A stretch of DNA of 64,000 nt, from NCBI GenBank assembly GCA_023213395.1, contig CM041465.1, forward strand, positions 115,699,741-115,763,740, in the 5' to 3' direction. The DNA comes from Cycas panzhihuaensis. Lineage: Eukaryota > Cycadophyta. Below, in pieces: positions 46,120 to 58,860 of this stretch (positions are counted from its first letter, which is position 1; the number at the start of each line of letters is the position of its first letter). A program made the translations under genes and the position numbers. The notes under the pieces are model-generated. The model ran no database searches. It saw only the letters and a list, made by a program, of their open reading frames with translations, and had not been told where the DNA came from.

Positions 46120-47380
46120 CGAGCCTCCTCTCAAGCCCCAATAGCGCACGTTAGAAGCTTTTCTATGGCGTGCATCGATCATTTGGCATAAGACTACATT
46201 TTAATGAAACTTTTTCCATTCTTTCCCAAGGCGATGCCCTTAAATAGTTCTATTATCTTCTTGCACACTTTATCCACTCATTCCAGTAACTTGTTGATGA
46301 ATTTATCAATTATTTTAATATAACCCATCCCTTCAAGAGCGAAATAAAGGCTCTCTTGTCTCTTAAACAAGGTCACAATGAGATGAATTGTGATTTTGTG
46401 AGACATTTCCATGATCTTATCCACTCCATAAAGGCAACCTTGCCCGAGGAGTTAAAGAGAGATCTTTTTGTCAATGCCCTTCATCTTAAAGTCCATGTTG
46501 AAGTCCTCAAGATGGGGCCAACAACATGTGACTCTGCTATAGCTAAGTGCTTGGCTCTTGAGGCCATTGAGATTCAAGCAAGTCTCAAGAAGTCTCTTAG
46601 GTCCTTGCAACAGTGTGAGGTACCTCCTCCATCTTGTGATACTAAAATCCAATAACCTCTTAGGTCTTCATCTTATTTGATAAAGAAGACCTTAGACCCC
46701 TTAACTTCTACTATACGTTCTTTTGAATGTACGATGAAGGAGCTTAAACTCCAAGCCCCTTCATCACCCACTTCCCATGTACCTGTCTATCAAGCTTTTC
46801 AATCCACACCTCCCAAGGGTGGTAATACCCAACCTTCTCAAACAAGGAAGATAGACCCTTCCTTAGAGAAGAAGTGGTGTTCCACTCATGGGAAATGCTT
46901 TCACGAGGACTCACAATGTAGGGCCCAGCACCCCAAAGCCACCTCAGATCGTGACTCCTCCTCTAAATGACCATCTAGACCCAATTCAGACCAACCTGTC
47001 CACAAAGATCCTTTCCCCAAACATGGAGAACGTGATTGCAACACTCAGCAAAAAGGGAATCAAAATAGAGGAAGATCCCCCAACCCTCACCCTACACAAG
47101 CTAAAGGGAAGGGTGCAAGGAAATATTCCTTTTCTTCAAGTTCCTCCAATCACCAAACTCCTCCCCCCTCTTGATCCCAAAACAAGGGAAAGAGGGTTAT
47201 TCAAATGCTTGAGACCACACCCTTATACACCTTGACCCAATTCCAAGTAGCCAAAGAAGCAGTTGAAGCTTCTTCTTCTGCTCCTTATCTCGATCCTCCT
47301 CTGGAAATCCCTCCTTCATAGATCCCCCCACTTCCCAAGACCATTTCGGTGTGCGTTGGTTGTTACGATTTCTGAAGGGC
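46120..47380 (+). pseudogene. T1 gag core, unit 1
   Basis: Resumes T1 gag after C2: HVRSFSMACIDH near 46148. The open frame 46356-46655 has QGHNEMNCDFVRHFHDLIHS and LPEELKRDLFVNALHLKVHVEVLK, which is Gag core. 46677-46970 holds the Cys/His region KKWCSTHGKCFHEDSQC. The TAA at 46653-46655 after ACTAAAATCCAA is shared with unit 2. Confidence 0.8.
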
Positions 47381-48895
47381 ACTTCCCCAACTTACTATAA
47401 AGGGGAAGCCCTTCTCTATCATTGACAAGCTTCATACTATGGCTGTAGAGATGTCCATGATGGATATCTTGAGAAGCTATCCATAGCAACACGTTCTTCT
47501 CCTAGAAACTCTAGGGTTGGTTGATGCTTTGGTTCAAGTCTTGAGTGTTGCCCCAAGCTGTGAAATTGTCATCTCATTCAATCTTAAAGATCTCCCTCCA
47601 ACTGGTGATAGGGAACATTAATGGCACTACCCATTCACCATATCTATAAACACACCTGAATGCACCCTTTGAAGGACCATTGTAGATAATGGTTCTTCCC
47701 TCAATACTGTACCCTCATGCATCATGCAAGAGTTATGTATATCAGCCCTTGAACTAATCCCATGGCATTGTCAAGGCTATGATGGTAGTGAGAAGACACC
47801 CTTGGGATCAGTTCCCATTCCCCTCATTCTTAAGGATAAAACTATCTTCACCGATATCGTGGTCCTCGATGTAGAAGTGGACTATAACCTCTTGTTGGGA
47901 CACCTATGGCTCGACCAAATAGGAGCCTTGTGCTCATCCTATTGGGGGCAACTTAAATTCATCCATGAGGGGTGAATGAAGGTCATCTCCCAGGAGCCTC
48001 CTCCCACTAAACAATCCCACCAACCCCATTAAGTGATTTACAACCATGCAAAGGGCGATAAGGGCCCATCTGCCCATGCTTCTACTTGTTCTATCGACAT
48101 TCCTGGTTTGCCTTGTCTGGAAGAAGGCCCTTCCTCTTCTTCCTTGAACCTTATCCGTTTTGCCTCTATTGGTGTAGGGAGCTATGGGTACCTCATTGTG
48201 CTAAGTGACAATGAGTCTGATGGCAAGGATGAAGACCTCCCTCGTCCCATATCCCTCCTAAATATGAGTAGGAGGTGCTCTCTTCATTTTAGGTCCTGAC
48301 TTGAAACCTCTTCCATTGAGGATCCCAGTCCTTCTCTCGAGTCACATGTCATTATTCCTGCCTCTCATGTGATTTCCCATATCACCTCATCTTCCGCCTC
48401 ATCGCTTCTCTCAAACGAGGTGGCGAGGAAACCTCTTATCACCTATTACAAGAGGTCATCTTCTAACTTTTCTAAAGAGTCCCTTGATTATGTTCAATGG
48501 TGGTTTGATCGCTATGGTCCTGTCATTCCTTCCACCCTTCACTCTTCATCTTCTTTGAGTGTAACTATCTATGGGATAGACTGCTTTGAGAATGATGAGG
48601 CCTTACTAGAGCACTTAGAGGGCTTCACACCCAATCTCCTGGTCACCATAAACTTGGTCACTAAAAGATCTTAGCCATTGGGCCGCCCTTAGCCAACCTA
48701 ATTCCATCTTTATCTTCTTTACCTCCTATTGACCAAGGCCCCCTTCACTTCGAGGAAGGGAATGCCATGTACATGGGGGCAACCAAGTACACCATCCTTG
48801 CTCCCGGTAAGGTCATCAAGGTGGGAGTGGAATGTTCCCCTAAAGAAATGAAGGAATACACCCTTCTTTTCCAAGAATTTTGTGACATCTTCGTC
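47381..48895 (+). pseudogene. T1 protease and linker, unit 1
   Basis: KGKPFSIIDKLHTMAVEMSM near 47400, then the active-site block with VDNGSSLNT near 47685. 47724-47975 has LDVEVDYNLLLGHLWLDQIGA, the second protease block. 48033-48674 is the Ser-rich spacer with GIDCFENDEALLEHLEGF, as in T2. Confidence 0.8.
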
Positions 48896-50340
48896 TAGGA
48901 GTACTTTGACATGAAGGGAATAGACTCTTCTAAAATCATCTAAAACCTCACTACCATCTCAAGTGCTTGCCCTATACTGCAAAAATAGTGCCCTCTTCAT
49001 CCTAAACTTTCAACTACCATGAAGATGGAAGTTAAGAAACCCTTAAACACATGTTTAATCACCTCCATCGACTGCCCCAAGTGGGTCTCGAACATTATTC
49101 CTATTACTAAAAAGAATAGGACGATCCAGATATGTGTTGGCTTCCGTGAGATTAACAATGCATGTCCTAAAAATAACTTTTCTCTTCCCTTCATCGATCA
49201 AATCATTAATCAAACTATTTAATTGGAAGTCATGGCCTTAATGGACAACTTCTCTAAGTAAAACCATAAATCATAAAATGGCCTTCACCACTCTTTGGGG
49301 TACCTTCACTTGCAAAGCAATGCCCTTTGGACTCAAGAATATAAGCACCACTTATCAAAGGGCGATGCAATTTGTCTTTTATGAACTCATCAATGAAACC
49401 CATGAGGTTTTCATGGATGACATGATGGGTCTCTCATGTATAAGGGCCCACCATCCTAGCAATTTGCAAGCCATCTTCAACCAATGTCGTAAATACCATG
49501 TGAGCCTAAACCCTCTTAAATGTATGTTCGTGAGCCTAAACTCCATGGTTTTCTTGTTTCGAAACAAGGTATCCAAATTAATCTTGACAAAGTTAAAACT
49601 ATCTTTAACATGCCTCCTATCAAGAACCAATGATAAATCAAGTTGTTCTTAGATAGATTAGGCTTCCTTAGGCATTTCTTGGTGAACTTTGCTATAAATG
49701 TAAAACCCCTCACTAACCTATTGAAGAAAGAGGCCTCATTTGTTTGGTATCCAAAGGCCTAAGAAGACTTCAAGGAGCTCAAAAAGCCCATGATTTTGCC
49801 TTGACTTTGGCATCCCCTCTCTTCGACAAACATTTCATCCTTTACACCTCAGCCACTGATGAGTCCTTGGGGGCTATGCTCACCCAAGAAGATGACTAGG
49901 GGACCGAGAGAGCCATTTACTTCATCAGTCATACCCTAGTTGCTATTGAGCATAACTACTCTACCGCTAAGAAGGAATGCCTCTCCTTAGTGCATGCTAC
50001 AAAGAAGTTTAGGCACTACTTGCTCAGAAACACTACTCGAGTGGTCATCTAGTCTGACCCCTTAAGGTATCTACTAACTCGATTTGACTTGATAGGTAAG
50101 ACTGGCAAATGGGTCATCCTCCTTCAAGAATTTGATCTCTAAATTGTTAATAGGAAATCAAAGAAAGGGATAGTGGTTGCTAAACAACTAGTTGACACCC
50201 CTATCCCCAACTCTTCTAATGCTCTTGTTGATGATTCCCTGTCAGATGAGCCCATTTTTACTATTCAAGACTTGTCCCCCCATCTATTGACTAATAGTGA
50301 GTGGTATGGGTATATTATACAATCTCGCTAAGCAGCGATA
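48896..50340 (+). pseudogene. T1 reverse transcriptase and gypsy RNase H, unit 1
   Basis: 49019-49222 has SIDCPKWVSNIIPITKKNRT. 49278-49652 has FGLKNISTTYQR and the active site EVFMDDMMGLS (49405-49434). Just before it, near 49245-49275, the frame is broken and shorter than T2's. RNase H near 49840-50060 shows SATDESLGAMLTQEDD and KKECLSL. Unit 2 lacks this whole section. Confidence 0.8.
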
Positions 50341-51545
50341 CTGTCCTAATGCTAATGATAAGGTAGGGTCACATATTCAGGCTACTGCTAGGTAGTACTT
50401 CCTTATGGAAGAGGTATTGTACAAGAAGTCTTTTGATAGGGATCCTACTCCACTGTATTAATCTCGACGAAGCAGGCCAGATACTTCGTGAGTACTATAA
50501 CGACATTTATGGGGGCCATTTTTGGGGCCAATCCATGGCCTAGAGGATCCTTCACATAGGTTACTATTGACTATCCCTCTTCAAGGATGCCGATACCTAT
50601 GCCTTATGATGTCGTAGGTGTCAAGAGCACACCAATATCATCCACTTGTCTTCTGAGGCCTTGCATCCTGTTACCTCTCCATGGCCTTTATCCCAATAGG
50701 GATTAGACCTCATTGGGGCCATAACCCCTCCCTCTTCATTGCAGCACATGTTCATCTTGATTGTAATGGAATACTTTACTAAATGGGTCGAAGCGGTCCT
50801 TCTATCCTCTACTCTTGGTAAGACAATAGCTACTTTTATCTACTATTATATTATTTATCGATTTGGGGTTCTCGACGTCTTGATCACAGATAACAGAACC
50901 CCCTTTTGTAATAAGGAAATGGATGAACTTTGTGAGAGATTTAAGATATCTCACAAAACTTCCTCTCCCTTTCACCCCCAAGTCAATGGCCAAATAGAAC
51001 CTTTTAATAAAACCCTCATAAACATCCTAAAGAAAACTATCATCCAATCCCGAAAAGATTGGCATCTTTAACTTCCTTCTATCCTATGGGTATACTACAC
51101 TTCCATCTGCATAGCCATAGGGATAACCCAATCTCCCTTATATATAGAGCTAAGACGGTCCTCTCATTAGAAGTTGAAATCCCTTCCTTAGTATTTTCCC
51201 TTGAGGGTCTTGTCGACAGGGAATTCTATCATCAGGCTCACCTCCTAGACCTCGAAGCTTTAGATGAGAAATGCTTGACCACGTATCAAGTGAATCTTGC
51301 CTCTAAAGCTAGAGCGTAAAGAACGTATGACAAACACCTTCATCCCAGTCCTTTGTATCCTAAGGACCACATCCTTAAATTGGAATATCTCCATGATCAC
51401 TTGTCCAAATTCAGACCTAAATAGGTTAGTCCTTTTATTGTTCTTGAAAGCCTCGATAATGGTGCCTATAGGATTAAAACTCTAGAGGGTCTTGAGTTTG
51501 AGAAGGCCATCAACAGTAAGTTCATAAAGAAATTCTATGTATGAT
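50341..51545 (+). pseudogene. T1 integrase, unit 1
   Basis: Zinc finger region near 50500-50640. The open frame 50739-51071 starts in the core and keeps the second Asp in VLITDNRTPF (Gly to Arg next to it) and the Glu as QIEPFNKTL. The C-terminal part in broken frames runs through LDLEALDEK (51246) to about 51540. Many stops. Confidence 0.8.
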
Positions 51546-52883
51546 CGTCCTTACTCCCAAGTAGGCCACATACTGATTTTTCTTTTCTCGCTCTGAAATG
51601 AGCCTAAACTACCACTTTAAGCATGCCTCCATCCCCCCTAACCACAGGTGGAATGGCAGCTTAGGATGGCTTTCCTATCTTTATAGTTCCTCCTATGGTA
51701 TATTTTGTTTCCCTCCTAAGGGAAACCATTCCTCCTAATTAGATGTGGAGGATTCCGTCACTCTCGAGTTTGGAAATGCACCCCAACTAGGAATGCATTC
51801 CTGGTACTTATACTCTCCCTCTGTCGTCGCTTCCATTGCATATCTGCTATGCTCCTTTGATGGATATTCATGGCTTTCCATCTCTTAGCCTCACACGTGC
51901 CTATCACCTACACTCATGGTGGTCATGTGTGCCCACTATGAGTGTGGTCCTGCATGGAAGGAAGTGTAAGTACCACCCAAGTGATCTAATAATAAAAACC
52001 ATATAACAATCAACTAAAATCATCATGATGTATAGCCCATCATGTAGTTGTCCATCTATGTCTACATATAGATAAACATATAAAAAAATAAACAATAAAT
52101 ACAATATCACAAAACCATCATAACACCATCATCATGGATCAAATGGGATGACAATTGGCCCCTATCTATATATACAAAATGAATCATATCATATAAAGCC
52201 ATATAGTTCATCATCCTCAGGAAGCTGGAATCCTTGCAGGGAGGAGTACAATCATGTGTTAAAATATGGTAACTCCCTAGAGGTCTAATGCTTTCTTGGT
52301 CAAAATTAGTAGTGTGCCTAGCTCCTCGACATCTTGTTCTTAGGGGGTAACGTCTCCTAAACTCTATGATCCCTCCCCAGGTGACCACATGTCTCTTAGG
52401 CTCCTCTACTATCTCTGCGAGCTCCCTACCTCTCTCCCCTCATCATGAGGCCTCCTTAGGGTCATCGTTGTCATATGGGTCTACATCCTACTCCGTGATG
52501 ACCTCATAGCCATCTACTCCACCAGTTGGTCATATCGCGTCTAGATATGATCCCTCTCCCCCTCTACTCCTCAAAGTCTCTCTTCTACTCCTTGGAGCCT
52601 CTCCTCTAGCATGGCTATCCTAATGTAGTTCTCTGCATATCCACCTACCGCTCCTCCTCCTTGAGCCTCCAGAGGCTAGACCTAGTGTCGTAAGGTGTTT
52701 CTCTTTGTGATTGCCCAGTCCCTCTCTATATGGATCCCATCTAGATCCCCTTGCAGCTCTCTAACCCTCGCTTAGTGCTCCTAGGACTTTGCCATCCACC
52801 TATCCTTAGACCTGATCAATGGGGAAAATGTTACTATTGTATGCCCTTATTGATCATAGCTCCTCTCTAGTAGAGATAGGAGG
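51546..52883 (-). pseudogene. T1 convergent region and truncated PMD 3' exon, unit 1
   Basis: 51546-52100 is noncoding and matches 58861-59420. From ~52100 to 52870 the - strand resembles the PMD 3' exon (charged, Arg/Glu-rich; compare 59640-60180). It stops at the duplication junction, so this copy lacks the intron and PMD exon. Confidence 0.65.
52876..52883. other. Junction of tandem duplication in T1
   Basis: ATAGGAGG here corresponds to ATGGGAGG at both parental sites (21376-21383 in gag and 60186-60193 in the PMD exon). Left of it the sequence follows the PMD side, right of it the gag side. The eight-base microhomology marks where the two ends joined. Confidence 0.8.
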
Positions 52884-54340
52884 AAGTATGTATCCTCTTC
52901 TGAATCAAGTATCCCAAGGAGGATTTAGGTAACCTTGCCTACCTCCTCCTCCATCTTTCATTGATCTTATGGTCCAATCAAGGGCATACCCCTTCATGGA
53001 TTATAGATCAACTCCTTTATCCATTGAGATGCTAAGAAGTAACTTATCGCCTCACCCTCCTAAGGTTCCCACATTTGATGGGACCTTCTTTCAAGACCCA
53101 ACAGAGCATGTTAGAAGCTTTTCTATGGCATGCATCGATCATTGGGCATAGGACTACATTCTAATGAAACTTTTCCCATGCTTTTTCTAAGGCAATGCTC
53201 TCAAATAATTCTATTACCTTCCTGCACACTCTATCCACTCGTTCCAATAATGCATTGATAAATTTATCAATTATTTTGACATAGCTCGTCCCTTCGAGAG
53301 TAGAGTAAAGGCTCTCTTGTCTCTTAAATAAGGTCACAATGAGATGAATCATGACTTTGTGAGATATTTCCATGATCTTCTCCACTCCACAAAGGCAATC
53401 TTGCCCGAGGAGTTAAAGAGAGATCTTTTTGTCAATGCCCTTCATCCTAAAGTCCATGTTGAAGTCCTCAAGATGGGGACTACAACATACGACTCCACTA
53501 TAGCCAAGTGCTTGGCTCTTGAGGCCATTGAGATCCAAGCAGATCTTAAGAAGTCTCTTAGGTCCTTGCAATGATATGAGGTACCTCCTCCATCTTGCGA
53601 TACTAAAATCCAATAACCTCCTAGGTCTTCATCTTATCTAATAGAGAAGACCTTGGACCCCTTAACCTCTACCATACGTTCTTTCAAATGTACGATGGAG
53701 GAGCTTAAACTCCAAGCCCCTTCATCACCTACTTCCCATAAACCCGTGCATCAAGCTTTTCAAGCCACACCTCCCAAGGGTGGTAATACCCAACCTTCTT
53801 AAAAAAGGAAGACGGACCCTTCCTTAGAGAAGAAGTGGTGTTCCGTTCATGAGAAATGCTTTCATGAGGACTCACATTGTAGGGGCCCAACACTCCAAAG
53901 CCACCTCATATTGTGACTCCCCCTCTAAATGACCATCTAGATCTAATCTAGACCAACCCATCCATAAAGATCCTTTCCCCAAACATGAGGAACGTGATTG
54001 CAACACTTAGTAAAAAGGGAATCAAAATAGAGGAAGATACCCCAACCCTTGCCCTGTGCAAGCTAAAGGGAAGGGTACAAGTAAATCTTCCTCTTCTTCT
54101 AGTTCCCCCAATCACCAAACTCCTCCCCCATCTTGATCCCAAAATAAGGAAAAGAGGGTTATTCAAACACTTGAGACCACATCCTTATATGCCTTGACCT
54201 AGTTCCAAGCAGCTAAAGAAGCAACCGAAGCTTCTTTTTCTGCTCTTTATCTCGATCGTCCTCTGGAAATCCCTCCTTTAGAGATCCCCCCACTTCTTAA
54301 GACCAATCAAGTGTGCCCCAGTCATTATGATTTCTAAAGG
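52884..54340 (+). pseudogene. T1 gag core, unit 2
   Basis: 52969-53151 reads VQSRAYPFMDYRSTPLSIEM through FFQDPTEHVRSFSMACIDHW, uninterrupted across the site where unit 1 carries C2. 53344-53574 repeats the Gag core with LPEELKRDLFVNALHPK. The Cys/His block is near 53835-53880. Same TAA after AAAATCCAA as in unit 1. Confidence 0.8.
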
Positions 54341-55905
54341 GCACTTCCCTAACCTACTACGAAGGGGAAGCCCTTCTCTATCATTGATAAGCTTCACACC
54401 ATGGCTGTAGAGATGTCCATGATGGATGTCTTCAGAAGCTATCCAGACGCGCTCTTCTCCTAGAAACTCTAGGGTTGGTTGATGCTTTGGTTCAATTCTT
54501 GGGTGTTGCCCTAAGCTGTGAACTTGTCATCTCGTTCATTCTTAAAGATCTCCCTCCAACTAGTGAAAGGGAATATCAATGGCACTACCCATTCACCATA
54601 TCTATAGACACATCTAAATGCACCCTTCAAAGGACTGTTGTAGATAATGGTTCTTTAATCAATGCTATACCCCTGTACATGATGCAAGAGTTATGCATAT
54701 CAACCCTCAAACTAATCCCATGGCATTGTCAAGGCTACGATGGTAGCAAGAAGACACCCTTAGGATAGGTTTCCATTCCCCTCACTCTTGAGGATAAAAC
54801 TATCCTTGTCGATATTATGGTCCTCGATGTAGAAGTGGACTATAACCTCTTGTTGGGAGACCTATGGCTCAACTAAATGGGATCCCTGTACTCATCCCAT
54901 TGGGGGCAACTTAAATTCATCCATAAGGGGCAAATGAAGGTTGTCTCCCAGGAGTCTCCTCTGACTAAATAATCCCATCAACCTCATCAAGCAATTCGCA
55001 ACTAGGCAAAGGGCGATAAGGGCCCATTTGCCCACGCTTCTGCTGGTTCTATCAACATTCTTGGTTTGCCTTATCTGGAAGAAGGCCCTTCTACTTCTTC
55101 CTCAAACCTTATCCATTTTGCCTTTATTGGTGTAGGGAGCGATGGGTACCTCGCTGTGCTAAGTGATGATGAGTCTAATAGGGAGGATGAGGACCTTCCT
55201 CATCCCATATCCCTCCTAAATATGAGTAGGATATGCTCTCTTTATTTTAGGTCCTGACCTAAAACCTCTTGCATCGAGGATCCCAGTCCTCCTCTCGAGT
55301 CACATGTCATTGTTCATGCCTCTCATGCAATTTCCTATATCACCTCATTTTTTGCCTTATCGCTTCTCTCAAATGAGGTGGCGAGGAAACCTATCACAAG
55401 AGGTCACCTTCCAACTCTTCTAAAGAGTCCCTTGATTACATTGAATGGTGGTTTGACCGCTACGGTCATGTCGTTCCTTCCACCCTTCACTCTTCATCTT
55501 CTCTAAGTGTAACTATCTATGGCATAGACTGCTTTGAGAATGACGAGGCCTTACTAGAGCACTTAGTGGCCTTCACACCTAATCTCCCTCCTAGTCATCA
55601 TAAACTTGGTCACCAAAAGATCTTAGCCATTAGGTCGCCCTCAACTAACTCAATTCCACCTTCATCCTCTTTGCCTCCTCCTATTGACCGAGGTCCCCTT
55701 CACTTTGAGGAAGAGAATGCCATGTGTATAGGGGCAACTAAAGACATCATCCTTGCTCCTAATAAGGTCATCAAGGTGGGAGTGAAATGTTCCCCTAAAG
55801 AAATAAAGGAATACACCCTTCTTTTCTAGGAATTCCATGACGTCTTCGTGTAGGACTACTCTGACATGAAGGGAATAGACCCTTCTATTATCATCCACAA
55901 CATCA
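54341..55905 (+). pseudogene. T1 protease and linker, unit 2
   Basis: 54475-54768 contains VQFLGVALSC and the active-site block RTVVDNGSLINAIPLYMMQEL. 54835-54900 has YNLLLGDLWL. 55066-55829 carries the Ser-rich spacer and KVIKVGVKCSPKEIKEYTLLF. Confidence 0.8.
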
Positions 55906-56211
55906 CTACCATCTCTAAATTGTCAACAAGGAATCAAAGAAGGGGATGGTGGTTGTTGAACAACTAGTCGACACCCCCATCCCCAACTCCTCTAACGCTC
56001 TTGTTAATGATTCCCTATCGGATGAGCCCATTTTTGCTATTCAAGACTTGTCCCCCCATCTATTGACTAATAGTGAGTGGTATGGGGATATTATACAATG
56101 TCTCAATGAGCAATGATACCATCCTGATGCTAATGATAAGGTAGGGTCATGTATTTAGGCCATTGCTAGGTAGTACTTCCTCATGGAAGAGGTATTGTAC
56201 AAGAGGCCTTT
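55906..56211 (+). pseudogene. T1 unit 2: fused end of linker and RH tail (RT deleted)
   Basis: At ~55910 the text jumps from the pre-RT segment (unit 1 position ~48967) to the RNase H tail (unit 1 position ~50143). This removes about 1.2 kb with all of RT. Both edges share ATCTC. The remaining text to 56211 matches unit 1 50143-50436. Confidence 0.75.
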
Positions 56212-56219
56212 TGAAAAAA

Positions 56220-57150
56220 GATGAACAAATGTCAAGAGAAGAACACATCAAAAATGGAACATGTTTTCATTGTGGAGGAAAGTATAATCAAGAACATAGA
56301 TGCCCTCCTAAGAAGATGTTCATGATGAATAATGAATAAGAACCCCTCCCTAATGAAACTAGGGAAGAAATTACAGAAGAGGAAGCATTGGTCCAAGAAG
56401 ACGAAGCCTAGATAGAGGAGTTATTAATTACAGACTCATACAATATTTAGATATCACTTCAAGCCATCACTAGGGAAACACGTGCACTGTAGATATTAAG
56501 ATTTCTAGGGTTAATAAAAAATGTGGAGGTTTCCATTTTGGTAGATAGTGGTAGTACACACAATTTCATAAATTGTCCTACTGCAAAAAAGTTAGGTCTC
56601 ATAGTAAATCCACTCAATATATTCCAAGTGGTAATAGCAAATGGTAGGACTATGCCTTGTGGTGGTTATTGCTAGCATGTAAGCTTACATATTACAGAAT
56701 ACTTGACCTCAACTTGTATGTTTGTCATGCCTATCGGCAGGGTTGACGTGGTTCTTGAAGTACAATGGCTTCAAACCTTGGTAAACATTGTTACTAATTT
56801 TTGGATGAGGTTTATGTGTTTTCACCAAAAGGGATGTAAGGACAAGCTACAAGCTCCTGACATTCATCCAGTACAATTAGTATCATCTCAGCATATGGAA
56901 AAGATACTTCGAAAAAATCCCACCTCATTCATGATTTTCTATTATGAGGTAGCAGCAAAAAAAGTTCCCACAGAGGTGCAAGAACTAATTGACCAATATA
57001 GTAAGGTTTTTGATGATCTACTGCCTGAACTTCCTCTTAGTCGTAGATATGAGCATGTGATTGATTTCATTCCTCAATCGACCCCTATTAATATCAGGCC
57101 ATATAGGCACCCATTAGACGGTCAGATAAAAGTTGTAAATAAATGCATAG
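56220..57150 (+). pseudogene. V2 gag zinc knuckle, protease and RT start
   Basis: CFHCGGKYNQEHRC near 56270-56311 is a complete C-x2-C-x7-H-x-C knuckle of chromovirus type. LVDSGSTHNFI near 56540-56575 is the protease active site, intact. 56703-57218 (171 aa) goes on to YSKVFDDLLPELPLSRRYEH, the lead-in to RT, and reaches the PYRHP block at ~57110. It then jumps out of RT. Confidence 0.8.
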
Positions 57151-57898
57151 AGGGGTATCTATGTAATTTTACCGCTCAAAGCCCACACCAGTGGCACAAA
57201 TGGCTCCATTTAGCATAATCGTGGTATAATACAACTTACCACACATCTGCCAAGATGTCCCCTTTTTAATCATTATATGGATTTAAGCCACCATCCATTC
57301 TTAATTGGACCCAGCCATCTAAAGTATAATCGATCGAAGAGTATCACCAACAGTCAAGGGAGATACTGGATACCTTAAAAGATAACTTGAACTTAGCTCG
57401 CAATCAAATAATGCAATAAGTTGATCTTCAAAGAACGAAGCATATAATCAAGGTAGAAGATTGGGTTTTTCTGCGATTACAACCCTACAAGTGAAATAGC
57501 CTAAAACAAATAGGGCGAAATAAATTTCAACCAAAAATTTCTGGACCCTATAAAATCTTGGTTAAAATTGGAGATGTAGCCTATAAATTAGAGTTTCCCC
57601 CAGATTGTCAAATATATAATACATTCCACATTTCTTGCCTTAAGAGGAAGTTAGGAGAGAGGGTACCAATCTAGACAGAACTTCCAATATTAGATGAGGA
57701 AGGAGGACTATCAGTTGAACTAGAAGGTATCCTTCAAAAACATACCAAAAGGTTGCGTTCTCCTAAAATCACATAATACCTTATCAAATGGAAAGCAATC
57801 GACAATAATGAAACCACATGGAAATCTAAAGAATGGATGCAACTATACCAAAATTTACCCATGCTTTAAGGGCAAAGCATGTTTGAGGGGGGGAGACT
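57151..57898 (+). pseudogene. V2 integrase C-terminus and chromodomain
   Basis: After an internal deletion that removed most of RT, RNase H and the integrase core, the text resumes with WYNTTYHTSAKMSPF near 57220. The integrase C-terminal segment has ISGPYKILVKIGDVAYKLE near 57538. A chromodomain-like end has YLIKWKAIDNNETTWKSKEW near 57780-57835. GAGGGGGGGAGAC at 57885-57897 is the polypurine tract. Confidence 0.8.
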
Positions 57899-58471
57899 TA
57901 TAGCATTCCAAAATATGGTAAAAACAAATATAGCTTGTTACTATTCAAATCAAAGGCCTCTAAACGATGATTCCAATAGTTTAAACAAAAGTCAATTTTG
58001 ACATCTCAATCAAAAGTTATGGCCATTTAAAGTTAGCCTGCTAAATTTTAGAGAAGTTTTGGCTGACTTCTATTTGAGTAGTTTTAAATAGAATATTATC
58101 CACTCTAGCCAACTTCTAATTAAAGTATTTTGATCACTATAAATAAGAGTTTAGGCCACATCCTAAACCATTGTTGAAGGTTCTTTGGTTGTGCATTTTT
58201 GGGTCTAGGGCTATAAGTAGCTTGCCTATTTGGGGTTGTAGTTTAAAGGGTTCCTCGCCTCGAAGAGGGAAGCTCACTTCTTTACGAAAGATAGGTACTT
58301 TATTGAAATTTTGCTTTATTTAACTATAAAGACTATTATTTACTTTGGTGAATTTTATAATTCTTATTCCCTATTCATTTTACTATTGAATAGTATCTAG
58401 TTATTATCTTTTATGGATTATTACCTATCTTTTAAGGAAAATTGTTATACAAGTAGAACTAGAGTGCTACA
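57899..58471 (+). repeat. V2 3' LTR
   Basis: 573 bp, start TATAGCA and end TGCTACA. With the first G-to-A change undone these are perfect inverted termini. T1 integrase sequence follows at once (58472). Confidence 0.85.
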
Positions 58472-58860
58472 TGGTCCTCTCATTGGAAGTTGAATCCCCT
58501 TCCTTGCAGGTTTCCCTTCGAGGTCTTGTTGACAGGGAGTCCTATCATGAGGCTTGCCTCCTAGACCTCAAAGCTTTAGATGAGAAACACTTGATCGCAT
58601 ATCAAATGAATCTTGCCTCCAAAGCTAGAGCGTAAAGAATATATGACAAATGCCTTCACCCATGTCCTTTGTATCCTAGAGACCACGTCCTTAAATTGGA
58701 ATATCTCCATGATCACTTGTCTAAATTCAGACCCAAATAGGTTGGTCCTTTCATCGTTCTTAAAAGCCTTGGTAATGGTGCCTACAAGATTGCAACTCTA
58801 GAGGGTCTTGAGTTTGAGAAGGCTATTAATGGTAAGTTCATAAAGAAATTATATGTGTGA
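58472..58860 (+). pseudogene. T1 integrase C-terminus, unit 2
   Basis: Matches unit 1 51156-51543 (LSLEVE block, LDLKALDEK near 58570, and the final frame to about 58858). Only the end of the integrase remains in this unit. Confidence 0.8.

Larger units (their letters stand above)
56212..58471 (+). mobile_element. V2, 5'-truncated chromovirus replacing T1 integrase, unit 2
   Basis: The sequence differs from T1 between position ~50437 (left) and 51156 (right) in unit-1 coordinates. It contains end of gag, PR, part of RT, end of INT, chromodomain, polypurine tract and a 3' LTR. The 5' LTR and most of gag are absent. The right end is a clean LTR end; the left end is an illegitimate join, so about 0.7 kb of T1 integrase was lost as well. 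Confidence 0.8.
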
